NCBI GenBank assembly: GCA_013407085.1
Contig: JACCGJ010001783.1
Span: forward strand, 1 to 64,000
Source of the DNA: Atriophallophorus winterbourni
Taxonomy: Eukaryota > Platyhelminthes > Trematoda > Plagiorchiida > Microphallidae
Length of the DNA stretch: 64,000 nt
Direction: 5' to 3'
Position 1 is the first letter of the stretch. The number at the start of each line of letters is the position of its first letter. The notes under the pieces are model-generated. The model was not told where the DNA came from and did no database searches. It saw nothing but the letters and a program-made list of their open reading frames with translations. Both the position numbers and the translations under genes were made by a program. Of this stretch, positions 1 through 8,238 are shown one piece after another.

Positions 1-132
1 AGAAGATCAGTCGTGAGTGAAGCGGAGGATGCGGGAATGACATGGACTCAGCTGAGGATAGCAGCCCAGGACAGAGTTAGCTGGCGTGGCGTTGTTGCAG
101 CTCTATGCTCCAACAGGAGTTCACAGGGATAA
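1..132 (+). pseudogene. 3' end of an RTE-like LINE ORF2 (cut by window edge)
   Basis: Frame +1 is open from the window edge to a TAA at 130-132. It reads as the extreme C-terminus of an RTE/BovB-type LINE polyprotein: a short acidic stretch, then TWTQL, AQDR and SWRG, where the family has a conserved tail of the form TW..L..LAQDR..WR. Only about 43 residues are visible, so the reverse transcriptase lies outside the window. The family label rests on this tail alone. It belongs to a different subfamily from the RTE-like copies at 24.8, 41.7 and 52.9 kb, which end in a zinc-finger-like motif. Confidence 0.55.
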
Positions 133-215
133 GTCAAGTAAGTCAAATTTGTAATTTCGCGATGGACGATGCCCCAAAGAAAGCTTTAGATGATCTAGTG
201 CGCGCAGGTGTTAAA

Positions 216-285
216 CTTCTGCCGGGATAAGCGAGCGGGTGCAGCGTTTGCTTCTGCCGGGATAAGCGAGCGAGGGCAGCGTTTG
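216..285. repeat. 35-bp direct tandem duplication
   Basis: A 35-base unit beginning CTTCTGCCGGGATAAGCGAG occurs twice head to tail (216-250 and 251-285) with two or three differences near its end. It is G+C-rich compared with its surroundings. No gene is recognised in 133-960. The longest open frame there (208-657, plus) runs through this duplication and resembles nothing I know. Confidence 0.8.
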
Positions 286-960
286 CTAACCTTCGCCATT
301 TGTGGCGTCGACGCGATGTTTCACTCCATACTAAAGGCTGAATGTGCAACGCAGTGGTGCGTACTACACTACTTTATGGCTGCGAAACCTGGTCTATCCG
401 AGGGGAAGATGTCCGTCGGCTTTCTGTTTTTGACACACCTTGCCTGTGTAGGATTGTTCGCATTCGGTGACAGCATCGTGTTACAATATAGATGTCTGCA
501 ATCGAGTGTCAGGACCAAGTGGCCACGCTCTGAGAGGAATTCTGATGCTTGCTTGTTTGCGATAGTTGGGACATGTTTTAAGAATGCCTTTTTACCGTTT
601 ACCATACCGCGCCTTATTCGCAGAACCTTGGCAGAAGCTGGGAAAATCATCGGGTGACCAGTCTATGACTTGGCGCGTTGAGATGAAGAAAATTACCGTA
701 GAGCTAGGCTCAGTAGGGCTTCTTCGTTTGCCTAGGGTTTAGAAGCTCCACCTAATAGTTGACTGGAAACCATACGAGATATGGCTGTAAAATCGAAGTC
801 AGTGGCGCCAGTGTATTTGATTATATGTCATAATTTTTTCCGGTATTATTTTATATATAAAAAATCGCATGCAGGGAAACTACAAAAACAAGCTGCTTTT
901 TACGCATTTGCTTTGCATACCTGACAAGGAGATCAGATCGGTTGGAAGATCACAACAGAT

Positions 961-1237
961 GTTACTGGCTCCTTCTCGACTGGTCGGGCATATGACGCTA
1001 CTCAAATGTGCCAGTCTGGAGAAACATTCATGAAGGCTTAATCGCGATCGATCAAACGGTGGACGGTAACTCAGGCCGTGAGTCATGAGGCCACAATGGT
1101 GAAGGTCCTGGGTGCGAATCCGACCCGAGACAGGATATGCACGGCTGATGAGCTCAAGTAAGAACGAAACTCGAGTCCAGTGCTTCCAACGTGGACCGTC
1201 GTGATAAACTTGGTGAATATTTCGAAGAACTTGGTAC
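961..1237 (+). mobile_element. tRNA-derived hammerhead SINE, Sm-alpha-like (copy 1)
   Basis: This stretch matches the reverse complement of 7,344-7,622 along its whole length, which defines it as an interspersed repeat. The middle holds a tRNA-like pol III promoter: a B-box-like GGTGCGAATCC near 1,110 and an A-box-like segment about 40 bases upstream. The 3' third carries a hammerhead ribozyme motif (annotated separately). A tRNA-type promoter plus a hammerhead is the known layout of the schistosome Sm-alpha SINE. No clear target-site duplication is visible, so the ends are set by alignment to copy 2. Confidence 0.7.
1136..1184 (+). ncRNA. Hammerhead ribozyme motif in SINE copy 1
   Basis: Core box CTGATGA is at 1,145-1,151 and GAAAC at 1,166-1,170. 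Stem II is GCTC...GAAC with one C/A mismatch. Stem III is the self-complementary ACTCGAGT, followed by the GTC cleavage triplet ending at 1,177. Stem I pairs CAGTGC (1,178-1,183) with the bases before the core, with one mismatch. The conserved core is intact; the weakened stem II may reduce activity. Confidence 0.7.
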
Positions 1238-2214
1238 TGATGAGTAGCCGCTAAAACATAATGAACCAACTCTCCAAGCACTCTATTCCGCTTGCCTGCT
1301 TTCTCTTTTTTCACGCGCTTGCTTATCTGCTTTTCCTGCGTCATATTGCTTGGCACTTTGTCTGGCTCCAGACTTGTGCTTCATGATGATGATGGTGATC
1401 GAGTGGTTTTTAGTTGCTTTCTTGTTGTTGGCCATTATCCTTTTTGATTTACCTTCTCAGGTATAATCGACATTGATCACGTCCAACTTGAGTACTTTTC
1501 GAACATTCTTCTTTCATACTCGAATCTCATCAACACCCCGTTGCTTGCCGCACCAGTTCAATTTTCTAAACCCTCAACGCAATGTTAATGAACCAATGAC
1601 GTTTTTCACCCTTTTACACACACACTTGACTAAAATGCTTTACTACCCGGGCCCGATTTTTTACTCGTTTTCTTGTAAATACTAAAATAATGTTAATTCA
1701 TCAGCTTTCCAATTTAGTTGATCTCTCACCCTGTCAACGTTTCATTGTTTTAGTGATTTTCAAAGTTGTTCCTTGTGTGTATTTGATTTCTTTTTTTGCT
1801 AAAACGAGATTAAAATATAAGTTTTCGGAAAGTAATTTTACCGTTCTAGCGGGTTTGAGTGGTCATGATATCTTTCAGGCCTAGCGATTAATTATTTGTC
1901 CAATTCCCGTTCAAAAACGTGTATCTGCTCGACGCAATGTTGGAAGGTTTTTTGTACCATACAAGGCACAAACGGGTATTGACAGCAGTAATGGGAAAAT
2001 AAACACGATCCTGTCCAACGTATGAACCGAACACATCTCCAGAGCTTGGTTCCACAAAAGCCGCATACGAGCATTGGTTGTAGCGATATGATAAAGGAAT
2101 CTGTTCTAGATGACCTGCTACATGGATTACGTTAGGAATCTTGGGGTAGCTTGATCGCATGTTTATTTGACAGCTCCGTGGAGCTTTTCCTTGTTGAATA
2201 GCTTATTTTCCAGC
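1238..2214. other. No recognised gene
   Basis: Several open frames of 60-90 codons occur on both strands. None shows a domain, a plausible splice context or similarity to the repeats elsewhere in the window. I see nothing to annotate here. Confidence 0.5.
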
Positions 2215-2515
2215 TGAAGAGCTTTGGATCCGTCCTCGGACCAATCCACTTCGCGCTTTATGCTAATGACATACCGGATCTCATCAAACGCAAGATCGTA
2301 CTGCTCGCGGACGATATAAAAGTGTGGTAGAAAATAAGTCAGTCGGAAGACTGCGAACTGCTCCAGAAGGATCTGGACAACCTCTTGGTCCCTAAAAGTT
2401 TGCATATTTTTCAATTTCTAAAAGTGTCACAAAAGTGTTATATTATTCTGTGGTTTTTTGTAAAACTATATGCTTTTTAGACCATTAAAATTGAATTAAA
2501 TGCTTCAAATTGATG
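2215..2515 (+). pseudogene. CR1-like LINE fragment (RT motif plus 3' tail)
   Basis: The plus strand encodes a short piece of reverse transcriptase: SVLGPIHFALYANDIPD at about 2,229-2,280, then LLADDIKVW ending in a stop at about 2,327. This is the CR1 pattern of GxxQGSVLGPxLF..YxNDIP followed by FADD. The first aromatic of FADD is replaced by leucine. After about 100 bases the sequence reaches a TGGTTTTTTGTAAAAC / TGCTTTTTAGACC tail like those ending the CR1 copies at 47.5 and 63.2 kb. The rest of the ORF is missing. The 83-codon minus-strand frame here is a shadow. Confidence 0.6.
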
Positions 2516-2897
2516 AAGATAAGAAATTGAGCCTCCTAGTGTTTTTGTTTTCAATTACGTTTCAGTTGTAAAAATGTTGATGTTTCAAAGCAATTGTTTC
2601 CTTGACGTGCTTTTGTCCATCCGGTACGCGAACACTGTCGCTCGAATTACTTAATCGCGTTCCTCAGAAAGAGCAGTCGTCTAACATATCTTAACATAAC
2701 ATCAGAAGTATTGCATGCAATCGAAGGAAACACAGCTGGACTGTATCAGCTTTTACTCTGCTAGTCACTAGATCCAGCCAAACTGATTTTATTATGCATC
2801 TGATGGCGGGACAGGACGAGTTCAGTCACCCATGCCCGCTCACCGCATGCGACCAACCAATCTGCCCTAAATCCTGTCTCAGAACTGGTTGAAATAG

Positions 2898-3075
2898 TCA
2901 TGAAAAAAGAGTTTGCAATGAATCGGTTATAGCAAGATTTTGGTAACGTTTCGCTTCTGAACACAGAAGCTTCATCAGACCAAGGGTGTCGGTACGAACA
3001 GTGGTAAAATTTTAATGAGATTTTCTTGACCAATCCTGGATTCGCTAAGATAGACGGGCGAGATCAAGACACGCC
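2898..3075 (-). repeat. Left terminal inverted repeat of PLE-B copy 1
   Basis: Its reverse complement aligns with 5,135-5,330: the shared blocks are CGGTTATAGCAAGATTTTGG, the hammerhead-like block, GGTGTCGGTACGAAC, CCAATCCTG and AGATCAAGA. Similarity is high in the outer 100 bases and patchier inside. Confidence 0.75.
2940..2985 (-). ncRNA. Hammerhead-like motif in PLE-B left terminal repeat
   Basis: Read on the minus strand: TTGGT, CTGATGA, one extra A, a 7-bp stem II (GCTTCTG/CAGAAGC), GAAAC, GTT, ACCAA. Stem I pairs TTGGT with ACCAA. Stem III would be ACGT with no loop. Both core boxes are intact, but the A between the first box and stem II is non-standard, so activity is uncertain. PLEs are known to encode hammerheads in their terminal repeats. 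Confidence 0.55.
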
Positions 3076-3081
3076 GAGGTC

Positions 3082-4950
3082 ATGGCCACAAAGACCGAGC
3101 ACATAAAAGAAAGACAGGTGCGTAAGTTCAGCACTTTGTTAACTTCAGAAGATAAATGTACCTCTGCTAGTTCTTTTGATGACAGTAGTCAACCATATTC
3201 TAAGGCAATTAATTTATCAGATAGGCCGCTATCGCAAACTGAACGAAGACAAATGGAAAATGGCCTAAACTACTCTATAATTACAAAAATCTTAAAAGCT
3301 GAGGATGTTATTCCATGCGTAGAATCCGCCTTCAACCAGCTACCTGAAAATCAGGCAGATGCACTGCGAAACGGTATATCTAGTATTATCATAAAACAAC
3401 AACCAGAAAGGATGAACCTTACGCGAGATGAACAACAAGCACTATTTAAATTCCGAAAAGAAGAGGAAATAGTGATCATTAAGGCAGATAAAAGCAAGGT
3501 AACCGTGATTCTTTCTAAAATGATTATAGAGATAAGGCAGAGTCACCTTGCTGAAGGTCCGTATCTAGTTATTGACAACCGTAGAGCTACGACCATTATG
3601 AATAACCGTAAGACTGTTGTTCCAAAATCTGCTCAGATACCCAGGTTCTATGGTCATCCGAAGATACATAAGGTATGCGTTACCTTGAGGCCCATTGTGA
3701 CGACAGTTGATCCCTAACACACGAATTGACTAAGCACCTTGCTCAGCTTTTGAAACCACTGATTGGAACAAGAATTCTTTTATTAAGAACTCGTTTGATT
3801 TTGTTCGTCGCTCAAGTACCGTAACAGTTGGGGAGGATGAGCTGATGGTTAGTTTTGACGTAAGCTCCTTGTTCACGAATGTTGACACTACAAGCGCTTT
3901 CGAATTATCGAGGAAGTCACTCAACTCCGATATGACCTTGAAGGATCGTATCAACTAGAGTGTATAACAATTCATCAACGGTGTAGAAATTTGCCTAAAT
4001 ATGAATCACTTATTATATGGACAAGCAAAACGATGTTTTATTGATGGGGTCACCTATTTCCCCATTGCTGGCGAATATGTACATAATGCACTTCGAAGAG
4101 ATAGCTTTGAGTAACGAAGCGTTAAAACAAAAATATGGTGGCGCTATGTCGACAATTCATTCGTCATCATAAAGCGAAACAGACTAGAAGCATTTCATAG
4201 TTAACTCAATGATTTAAATCCGAAAATCCAGGTCAGAAAAGAAACCGAGTCTACGGAAGGAACACTTCCGTTGTTGGACTAACTCGGCAAGATAGCGACA
4301 AGATAAGAACAAAGGTATATCGTAAGCCAAACGACACGGATGCCATTTTTAGCTTCACATCTGGGCACCATAAAAGGTTATTTCAGTCCGTGGCAAAATC
4401 GATATTCTACAAGGTTGACCGCCTCTAAAGCGATGATGCGATAAGAGACTAGCTCATGAAGAAGTCAGTCGCCGACTTACAAATCATGGTTACACGAAGA
4501 GCTTAATTAAGCGCCAATTGAACCAAATTAAGCGTCCGCAACCGAAAACGGAAAATGTTTGGCGGACTACGGTATCTCTACTCATATGTCAAAAGCGCCT
4601 CCGAACGCATAAGTCAACTCTCAAATAACGAAGAAGTATTAGAGTAACATATAAGGGAGGTAGAACTATCCGCTCCGTATTAATACATCTCAATGATAAG
4701 ACTCCTCTAGGTTGTGCGGGTGTTTATATTGGGTAAACGTCTAGAGAACTTTGCACATGGGTTAACGAACACAGGAAACGAGTAGAAATGCAACCCCGCA
4801 ATCCCAGTGAATATCAATCACTGATTCGTGATTCTGCCGTAGCTGAACACGTGCTAGACACTGGACACCCCGTAGATCTTGATAACGTGGAAGTGTTAAG
4901 ATGGGGTGTAAAATCTTATAAGGAAAGACTTCACGCCGAGGCTGTTTAAA
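3082..4950 (+). pseudogene. PLE-B reverse transcriptase / GIY-YIG polyprotein, degenerate
   Basis: The first 211 codons (3,082-3,717) are open and hold the conserved PLE N-terminal region: NLSDRPLSQTE near residue 49, VIIKADKSKVTVIL near residue 130, and PRFYGHPKIHK followed by LRPIV near residue 190. After the stop the frame shifts repeatedly. RT motif A (SFDVSSLFTNVDT) is at about 3,853-3,892, and motif C reads YVDNSF at about 4,144-4,161 where active copies have YVDD. The C-terminal GIY-YIG region starts with CAGVYIG at about 4,717 and continues past a stop into SLIRDSAVAEHVLDTGHPVDLDNV. The lost second catalytic aspartate and the frameshifts mean no functional enzyme. Confidence 0.8.
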
Positions 4951-5134
4951 TAACAAAGGCCTGGGCGAATGCGGTGAACAAGGTGGATGGGGCGGATTTC
5001 TCGGTTCTGTTCTGCAGCGTATAAGGATTAACTAATATCACACCTAATACGCACATGATTACGTAAGCAGTGTGACAGCAGACGCTGACCTGTACAATTA
5101 ATAAACAATTAGGGATGAACACAGCAATTAGGAT

Positions 5135-5330
5135 GTGTGATCAATTATCTTGATCTCCCCTGTCTAGCTTAGAGAAATCAGGATTGGTTTAGAAAATGCC
5201 ATTTAAACTTGAACACTTCGTACCGACACCCTCGGTCTGACGAATCTTCTGTGTTCAGAAGCGGGAAGTTACCAAAATCTTGCTATAACCGATTCATTTT
5301 AAAATTTATTTTCATGATTATGGACTCCAG
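5135..5330 (+). repeat. Right terminal inverted repeat of PLE-B copy 1
   Basis: This is the inverted partner of 2,898-3,075. Its hammerhead-like block (5,231-5,276) has CTGACGA and an intact stem II, but the GAAAC box reads GGGAAG. This copy should be inactive as a ribozyme. Confidence 0.7.
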
Positions 5331-5499
5331 ATCGGTCAAGTTTTCAAATACATGGTTGAAGTAGTGTTCCATGATACAAAAATTTAGATTCAAATATTTA
5401 AATGGTATAAAAAGCAACATGCTTAACACCAACCATAGGATGGTAAAAATTGAAATATATGTGTATAAACAAGATAAGAAAATAAATTAAGCAGTATAT

Positions 5500-6040
5500 A
5501 AGTGTTGGGAAACTAATAATTTAATAAAAATTCGTAAAATTTCGTTTTAAATTCGTGCAACCTAGTGGAAGATTAAAGGTAAACTGTTCCAAGTAAAACA
5601 CACGGACAGAGTAAAAATACCTTCTACTGTTTAGTCGGGAATGGGATACCACCATCACATATTCATGGGTCCGATAATTTCTCGTAACCCTTCGCGCGAA
5701 TAAATCGTGTAAGGGACGGTTCGTGGTATGGAATGTTTTGTAATGTAAGATAAGTTCTCCTCTCCTCGTCGATAGGGAAAGTCGAACAGATTCAGTTGAG
5801 CTATCCTTTCTTTATAAGGCTTGTTTCGGATGCTGAGAACTAGTTTTGTTGAGAGGTGATAGATTCGCTGCATAAGTTCCACATCATTCTTGAGCCACGG
5901 AGACCATGACTGCACACCGTATTCCGTGGCTGGTCTCAAGTATGTATTCATGATCATCGGGAATATCTTGGGCGAAACTTCCCAAATACCCGTTTGCGTA
6001 GATTAAGGAGACGTGTTGCCTTTGTAAAGGAATTGTCGTA
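5500..6040 (-). pseudogene. CR1-like LINE C-terminal fragment
   Basis: The minus-strand frame 5,957-5,655 encodes the conserved post-RT tail of CR1-type LINEs: YLRPATEYGVQSWSPWLK, a heptad of the form ND.ELMQRIY, PYKERIAQLNLFDFPYRRGE. Remnants of the preceding RVFGKF segment lie in another frame up to about 6,040. The 3' untranslated part (about 5,500-5,654) matches the equivalent part of the minus-strand CR1 at 56.2 kb, including ACACACGGACAGAGTAAAAA. The RT core is absent. Confidence 0.65.
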
Positions 6041-6068
6041 AAGTGCTGTTTCTAAAATGGAGGGAATC

Positions 6069-6222
6069 TGTAGAAAAGTCAAGATCAGAGCGACAGATGT
6101 GTATTCACTATACGTCAACAAACATATGAATCATCATGGGAATTACAATACAGAGATAGAAACACCTACAGCTACTGCATTCTGATTGGACAATGAGTAT
6201 TCATGCTGACTGCCACTCCACA
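6069..6222 (-). repeat. 3' LTR of the gag-only element
   Basis: TGTAGAAAAG...CACTCCACA on the plus strand, about 93% identical by eye to 6,919-7,071. Its minus-strand upstream neighbour is the purine tract at 6,223-6,237. Confidence 0.8.
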
Positions 6223-6234
6223 TCCTTCCGTTTT

Positions 6235-6918
6235 TCAAATGAACTTACGTATTTTACGGTTGCGCAAATTTATTTCGTTTGGAAGCTCTGGATCTCTTTC
6301 ATGTTTGATCAGCTCATCGGCATCTTGGACGCGACAATTGAATTTATATCGTTCAAATGTATCGTTCAATTGACCGAGGCAATATTCTTCGAGCTTCGCG
6401 AAGATTGTTTCCAAGACATCTGCATCTTCGTTCTCATCAAAGGTGAAACACTGTATGAACTTCGTCGCCTGTTCACCAAGCGCATTCCTCAGCGTCACCA
6501 TTTGATACGTTTTATCGGTATTCGTCAGATTCGCCAACGTCCGAAAGTGGCTTAACTGTTGCTTCCACAGTTTCCATCTCTGGTTCGCTTGACCGAGGCA
6601 ATGTTCTTCGAGCTTCGCGAAGATTGTTTCCCAGTCGTCTGCGTCTTCGTTCTCATCAAAGGTGAAACACTGTATGAATTTCGTCGCCGGTTCACCAAGC
6701 GCATTCCGCAGCGTCACCATTTGATACGCTTTATCGGTATTCGACAGATTCGCCAACGTCCAAACGTTGCTAAACTGTTCCTTCCACAGTTTCCATCTCA
6801 CTGCCAATCCTTCATCACATTCCATTGCGAGTGTTGCCGGTGATCGAACATTAAAGCCGCTAAAACGGGCGTTGTTAGTTCTATCCGACGTTTTCTCGTC
6901 GATCACCCTCGTCACCAT
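6235..6918 (-). CDS. Gag-like capsid protein with an internal tandem duplication
   Basis: This is a 227-codon ORF. Its core resembles Ty3/gypsy-type capsids: RWKLWKEQ, then a helix-rich stretch with QMVTLRNALGEPATKFIQ, an acidic DENEDAD motif, LEEHCLG, and near the C-terminus DTFERYKFNCRVQDADELI. A 219-bp segment is present twice in frame (about 6,372-6,590 and 6,591-6,809), so the N-terminal capsid half (73 residues) is duplicated back to back. No CCHC zinc knuckle is visible. The ATG overlaps the LTR end by one base, and the stop falls just before the purine tract. The open frame through both copies suggests a recent event or retained coding function. Confidence 0.75.
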   Translation of the reverse strand: MVTRVIDEKTSDRTNNARFSGFNVRSPATLAMECDEGLAVRWKLWKEQFSNVWTLANLSNTDKAYQMVTLRNALGEPATKFIQCFTFDENEDADDWETIFAKLEEHCLGQANQRWKLWKQQLSHFRTLANLTNTDKTYQMVTLRNALGEQATKFIQCFTFDENEDADVLETIFAKLEEYCLGQLNDTFERYKFNCRVQDADELIKHERDPELPNEINLRNRKIRKFI

Positions 6919-7071
6919 GTAGAAAAGTCAAGATCAGAGCGACAGATGTGTATTCACTACACGTCAACAAACATATGAATCAACATGGGAATTACAATAA
7001 AGAGATAGACACACTGACAGATACTGCATTCTGATTGGACAATGAGTATTCATGCTAACAGCCACTCCACA
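6919..7071 (-). repeat. 5' LTR of the gag-only element
   Basis: 153 bp, TG...CA ends, directly upstream of the gag start on the minus strand. The target-site duplication GAATC follows at 7,072-7,076. Confidence 0.8.
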
Positions 7072-7328
7072 GAATCCAGACATCAAAATCTGCAATTTTC
7101 AAGGACATGCGAACCTATATGATATGTGAACTATACTCGATTCCCCACATTTATGATCCCTCATTTGTTGAAGTTAAACGGCACATTGTTCTTCAGCGAC
7201 CAGCTGTGAAACGTATCAAGATCCTTTTGTAATAGCAGACAGTCATCTGGGCCACGGATGAAACGCCATATCTTTATGTCTTACGTTGATTCGACCTAGA
7301 TTGTCATTCGAAAATAGGCTTCAAAATT

Positions 7329-7637
7329 CTACTAGACATATTTGTGACCAAGCCCATCGAACTATTTACAAAGTTGATCATGACGGTCCATAATGGAAGC
7401 ACTGGACTCGAGTTTCGCTCTTATTTGAGCTTATCAGCAGTGCATATCCCCCGCTTTAAGGGTGGGGTTCGAACACCCGACCACCATTTTAGTCCCATGC
7501 CTTAACGACCTGGGCTACCGTCCACCGTTTGACCGATCGCAATTAAGCGTTTATGAACTGTTCTCCAGACTGGCACATTTGAGTAGCTTTGTTTGCTTGA
7601 CCAGTTCAGAAGGAGCCAGCAGCTACTAGACATATTT
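7329..7637 (-). mobile_element. tRNA-derived hammerhead SINE, Sm-alpha-like (copy 2) with TSD
   Basis: A 15-bp target-site duplication CTACTAGACATATTT at 7,329-7,343 and 7,623-7,637 delimits a 279-bp insert (7,344-7,622). On the minus strand it begins CTGCTGGCTCC and contains a tRNA-like region with a GGTAGCCCAGG A-box-like block and GTGTTCGAACCCC as B box. It then carries a hammerhead motif and ends in CTTGGTCAC. It aligns throughout with 961-1,237. The long TSD indicates LINE-assisted insertion. Confidence 0.8.
7399..7443 (-). ncRNA. Hammerhead ribozyme motif in SINE copy 2
   Basis: Stem I is a perfect 6-bp GCACTG/CAGTGC and stem II a perfect GCTC/GAGC. Stem III is the loopless palindrome ACTCGAGT, followed by GTC. 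The first core box reads CTGATAA where CTGATGA is required, so the invariant G is lost and this copy should be inactive. Copy 1 has the opposite pattern, with a good core and a weaker stem II. Confidence 0.7.
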
Positions 7638-7664
7638 AACAGCATTTTGGTAACCTCACTAACA

Positions 7665-7830
7665 TACATTGAACGGTACAAAAATGCTCACTATGCTGCA
7701 TGCAAAGAAATTTGAGTGGAATCGGTTAGAGTAGTTTTTGGGTAACGTTTCACTTCTGACACAGAAGCTTCGTCAGACCAAGAGTGATAGCCAGGACAGG
7801 GAACATGATTAAGTAGCGGTCAACCCACCA
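7665..7830 (-). repeat. Isolated PLE-B-type terminal repeat with hammerhead-like motif
   Basis: Matches the left terminal repeat of PLE-B copy 1. On the minus strand the hammerhead-like block is at 7,738-7,782: CTGACGA, an extra A, stem II GCTTCTG/CAGAAGT (last pair G-T) and GAAAC. No PLE coding sequence follows directly; the next recognisable feature is a CR1 ORF1. Confidence 0.6.
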
Positions 7831-7849
7831 CCATCTATTTGACCTTACC

Positions 7850-7912
7850 GCTAAACAGCAATAGACAATAGACTAAACAGTAATAGGCTAAACAGTAATA
7901 GACAATAGACAC
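7850..7912. repeat. Short minisatellite, units of AGTAATAG(AC/GC)...
   Basis: Repeated blocks of the form AGYAATAGACAATAGACTAAAC and AGTAATAGGCTAAAC occur three to four times over about 60 bases. Confidence 0.6.
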
Positions 7913-8238
7913 GTTAACGGGCAGACGCATAATTTTGTGCTCTGATACTTTTGAACATTACTCGTCACTCGCTGGATTATTCTTACACCATTCGATTTCG
8001 CTTGAAGAGATCTATTGGACTCAATCATTTCTAGTGTCCTGTGATCAATATTTCGGAAGTTACTATTTTCCACATCACCGTGGAAATTGTGTGCGCGAGC
8101 AAAATTTGTTGTCGCTGTTTTGACCGATATTGTTCGGAAGACCTTCTCCTGCTGAATTCAACTAGCCGTGCCTCATTTGTGCGAGATCAAATCTACGGTC
8201 ACCACAACTGTTTTACTCGGTAATTTGCATCCAATACA

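Larger units (their letters stand above)
2898..5330 (+). mobile_element. Penelope-like element PLE-B copy 1 with inverted terminal repeats
   Basis: A PLE coding region (3,082-4,950) is bracketed by inverted repeats at about 2,898-3,075 and 5,135-5,330. Both carry a hammerhead-like motif in their outer part and a GGATT...GATCAAGA segment in their inner part. The strand order is RT N-region, RT palm, GIY-YIG. Related terminal repeats occur at 7.67, 12.5 and 13.57 kb. Inverted and partially duplicated termini are a known peculiarity of PLEs. Confidence 0.75.
6064..7076 (-). mobile_element. Complete gag-only LTR mini-retroelement (TR-GAG-like)
   Basis: Two direct repeats of 154 and 153 bp (6,069-6,222 and 6,919-7,071) start TGTAGA and end TCCACA. 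They enclose one gag-like ORF on the minus strand and nothing else. The element is flanked by a 5-bp target-site duplication GAATC (6,064-6,068 and 7,072-7,076). On the minus strand a purine-rich tract (AAAAACGGAAGGA) abuts the 3' LTR, and TGG follows the 5' LTR where a tRNA primer-binding site is expected. It has no protease, RT or integrase, so it must move, if at all, with enzymes from another element. The architecture matches the TR-GAG class described in plants. Total length is 1,003 bp without the duplication. Confidence 0.8.

Noticed and set aside
208..657. 149-codon ORF as a gene
   Set aside because: No domain, no splice context, runs through a tandem duplication, and is covered by a minus-strand frame of similar size.
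1070..1120. tRNA gene
   Set aside because: A- and B-box-like blocks are present but no cloverleaf with paired acceptor stem is seen; they belong to the SINE promoter.
880..1356. 158-codon minus-strand ORF as a protein gene
   Set aside because: It is a translation of the SINE with its tRNA-like and hammerhead parts.
2163..2414. 83-codon minus-strand ORF
   Set aside because: Shadow of the plus-strand CR1 RT fragment.
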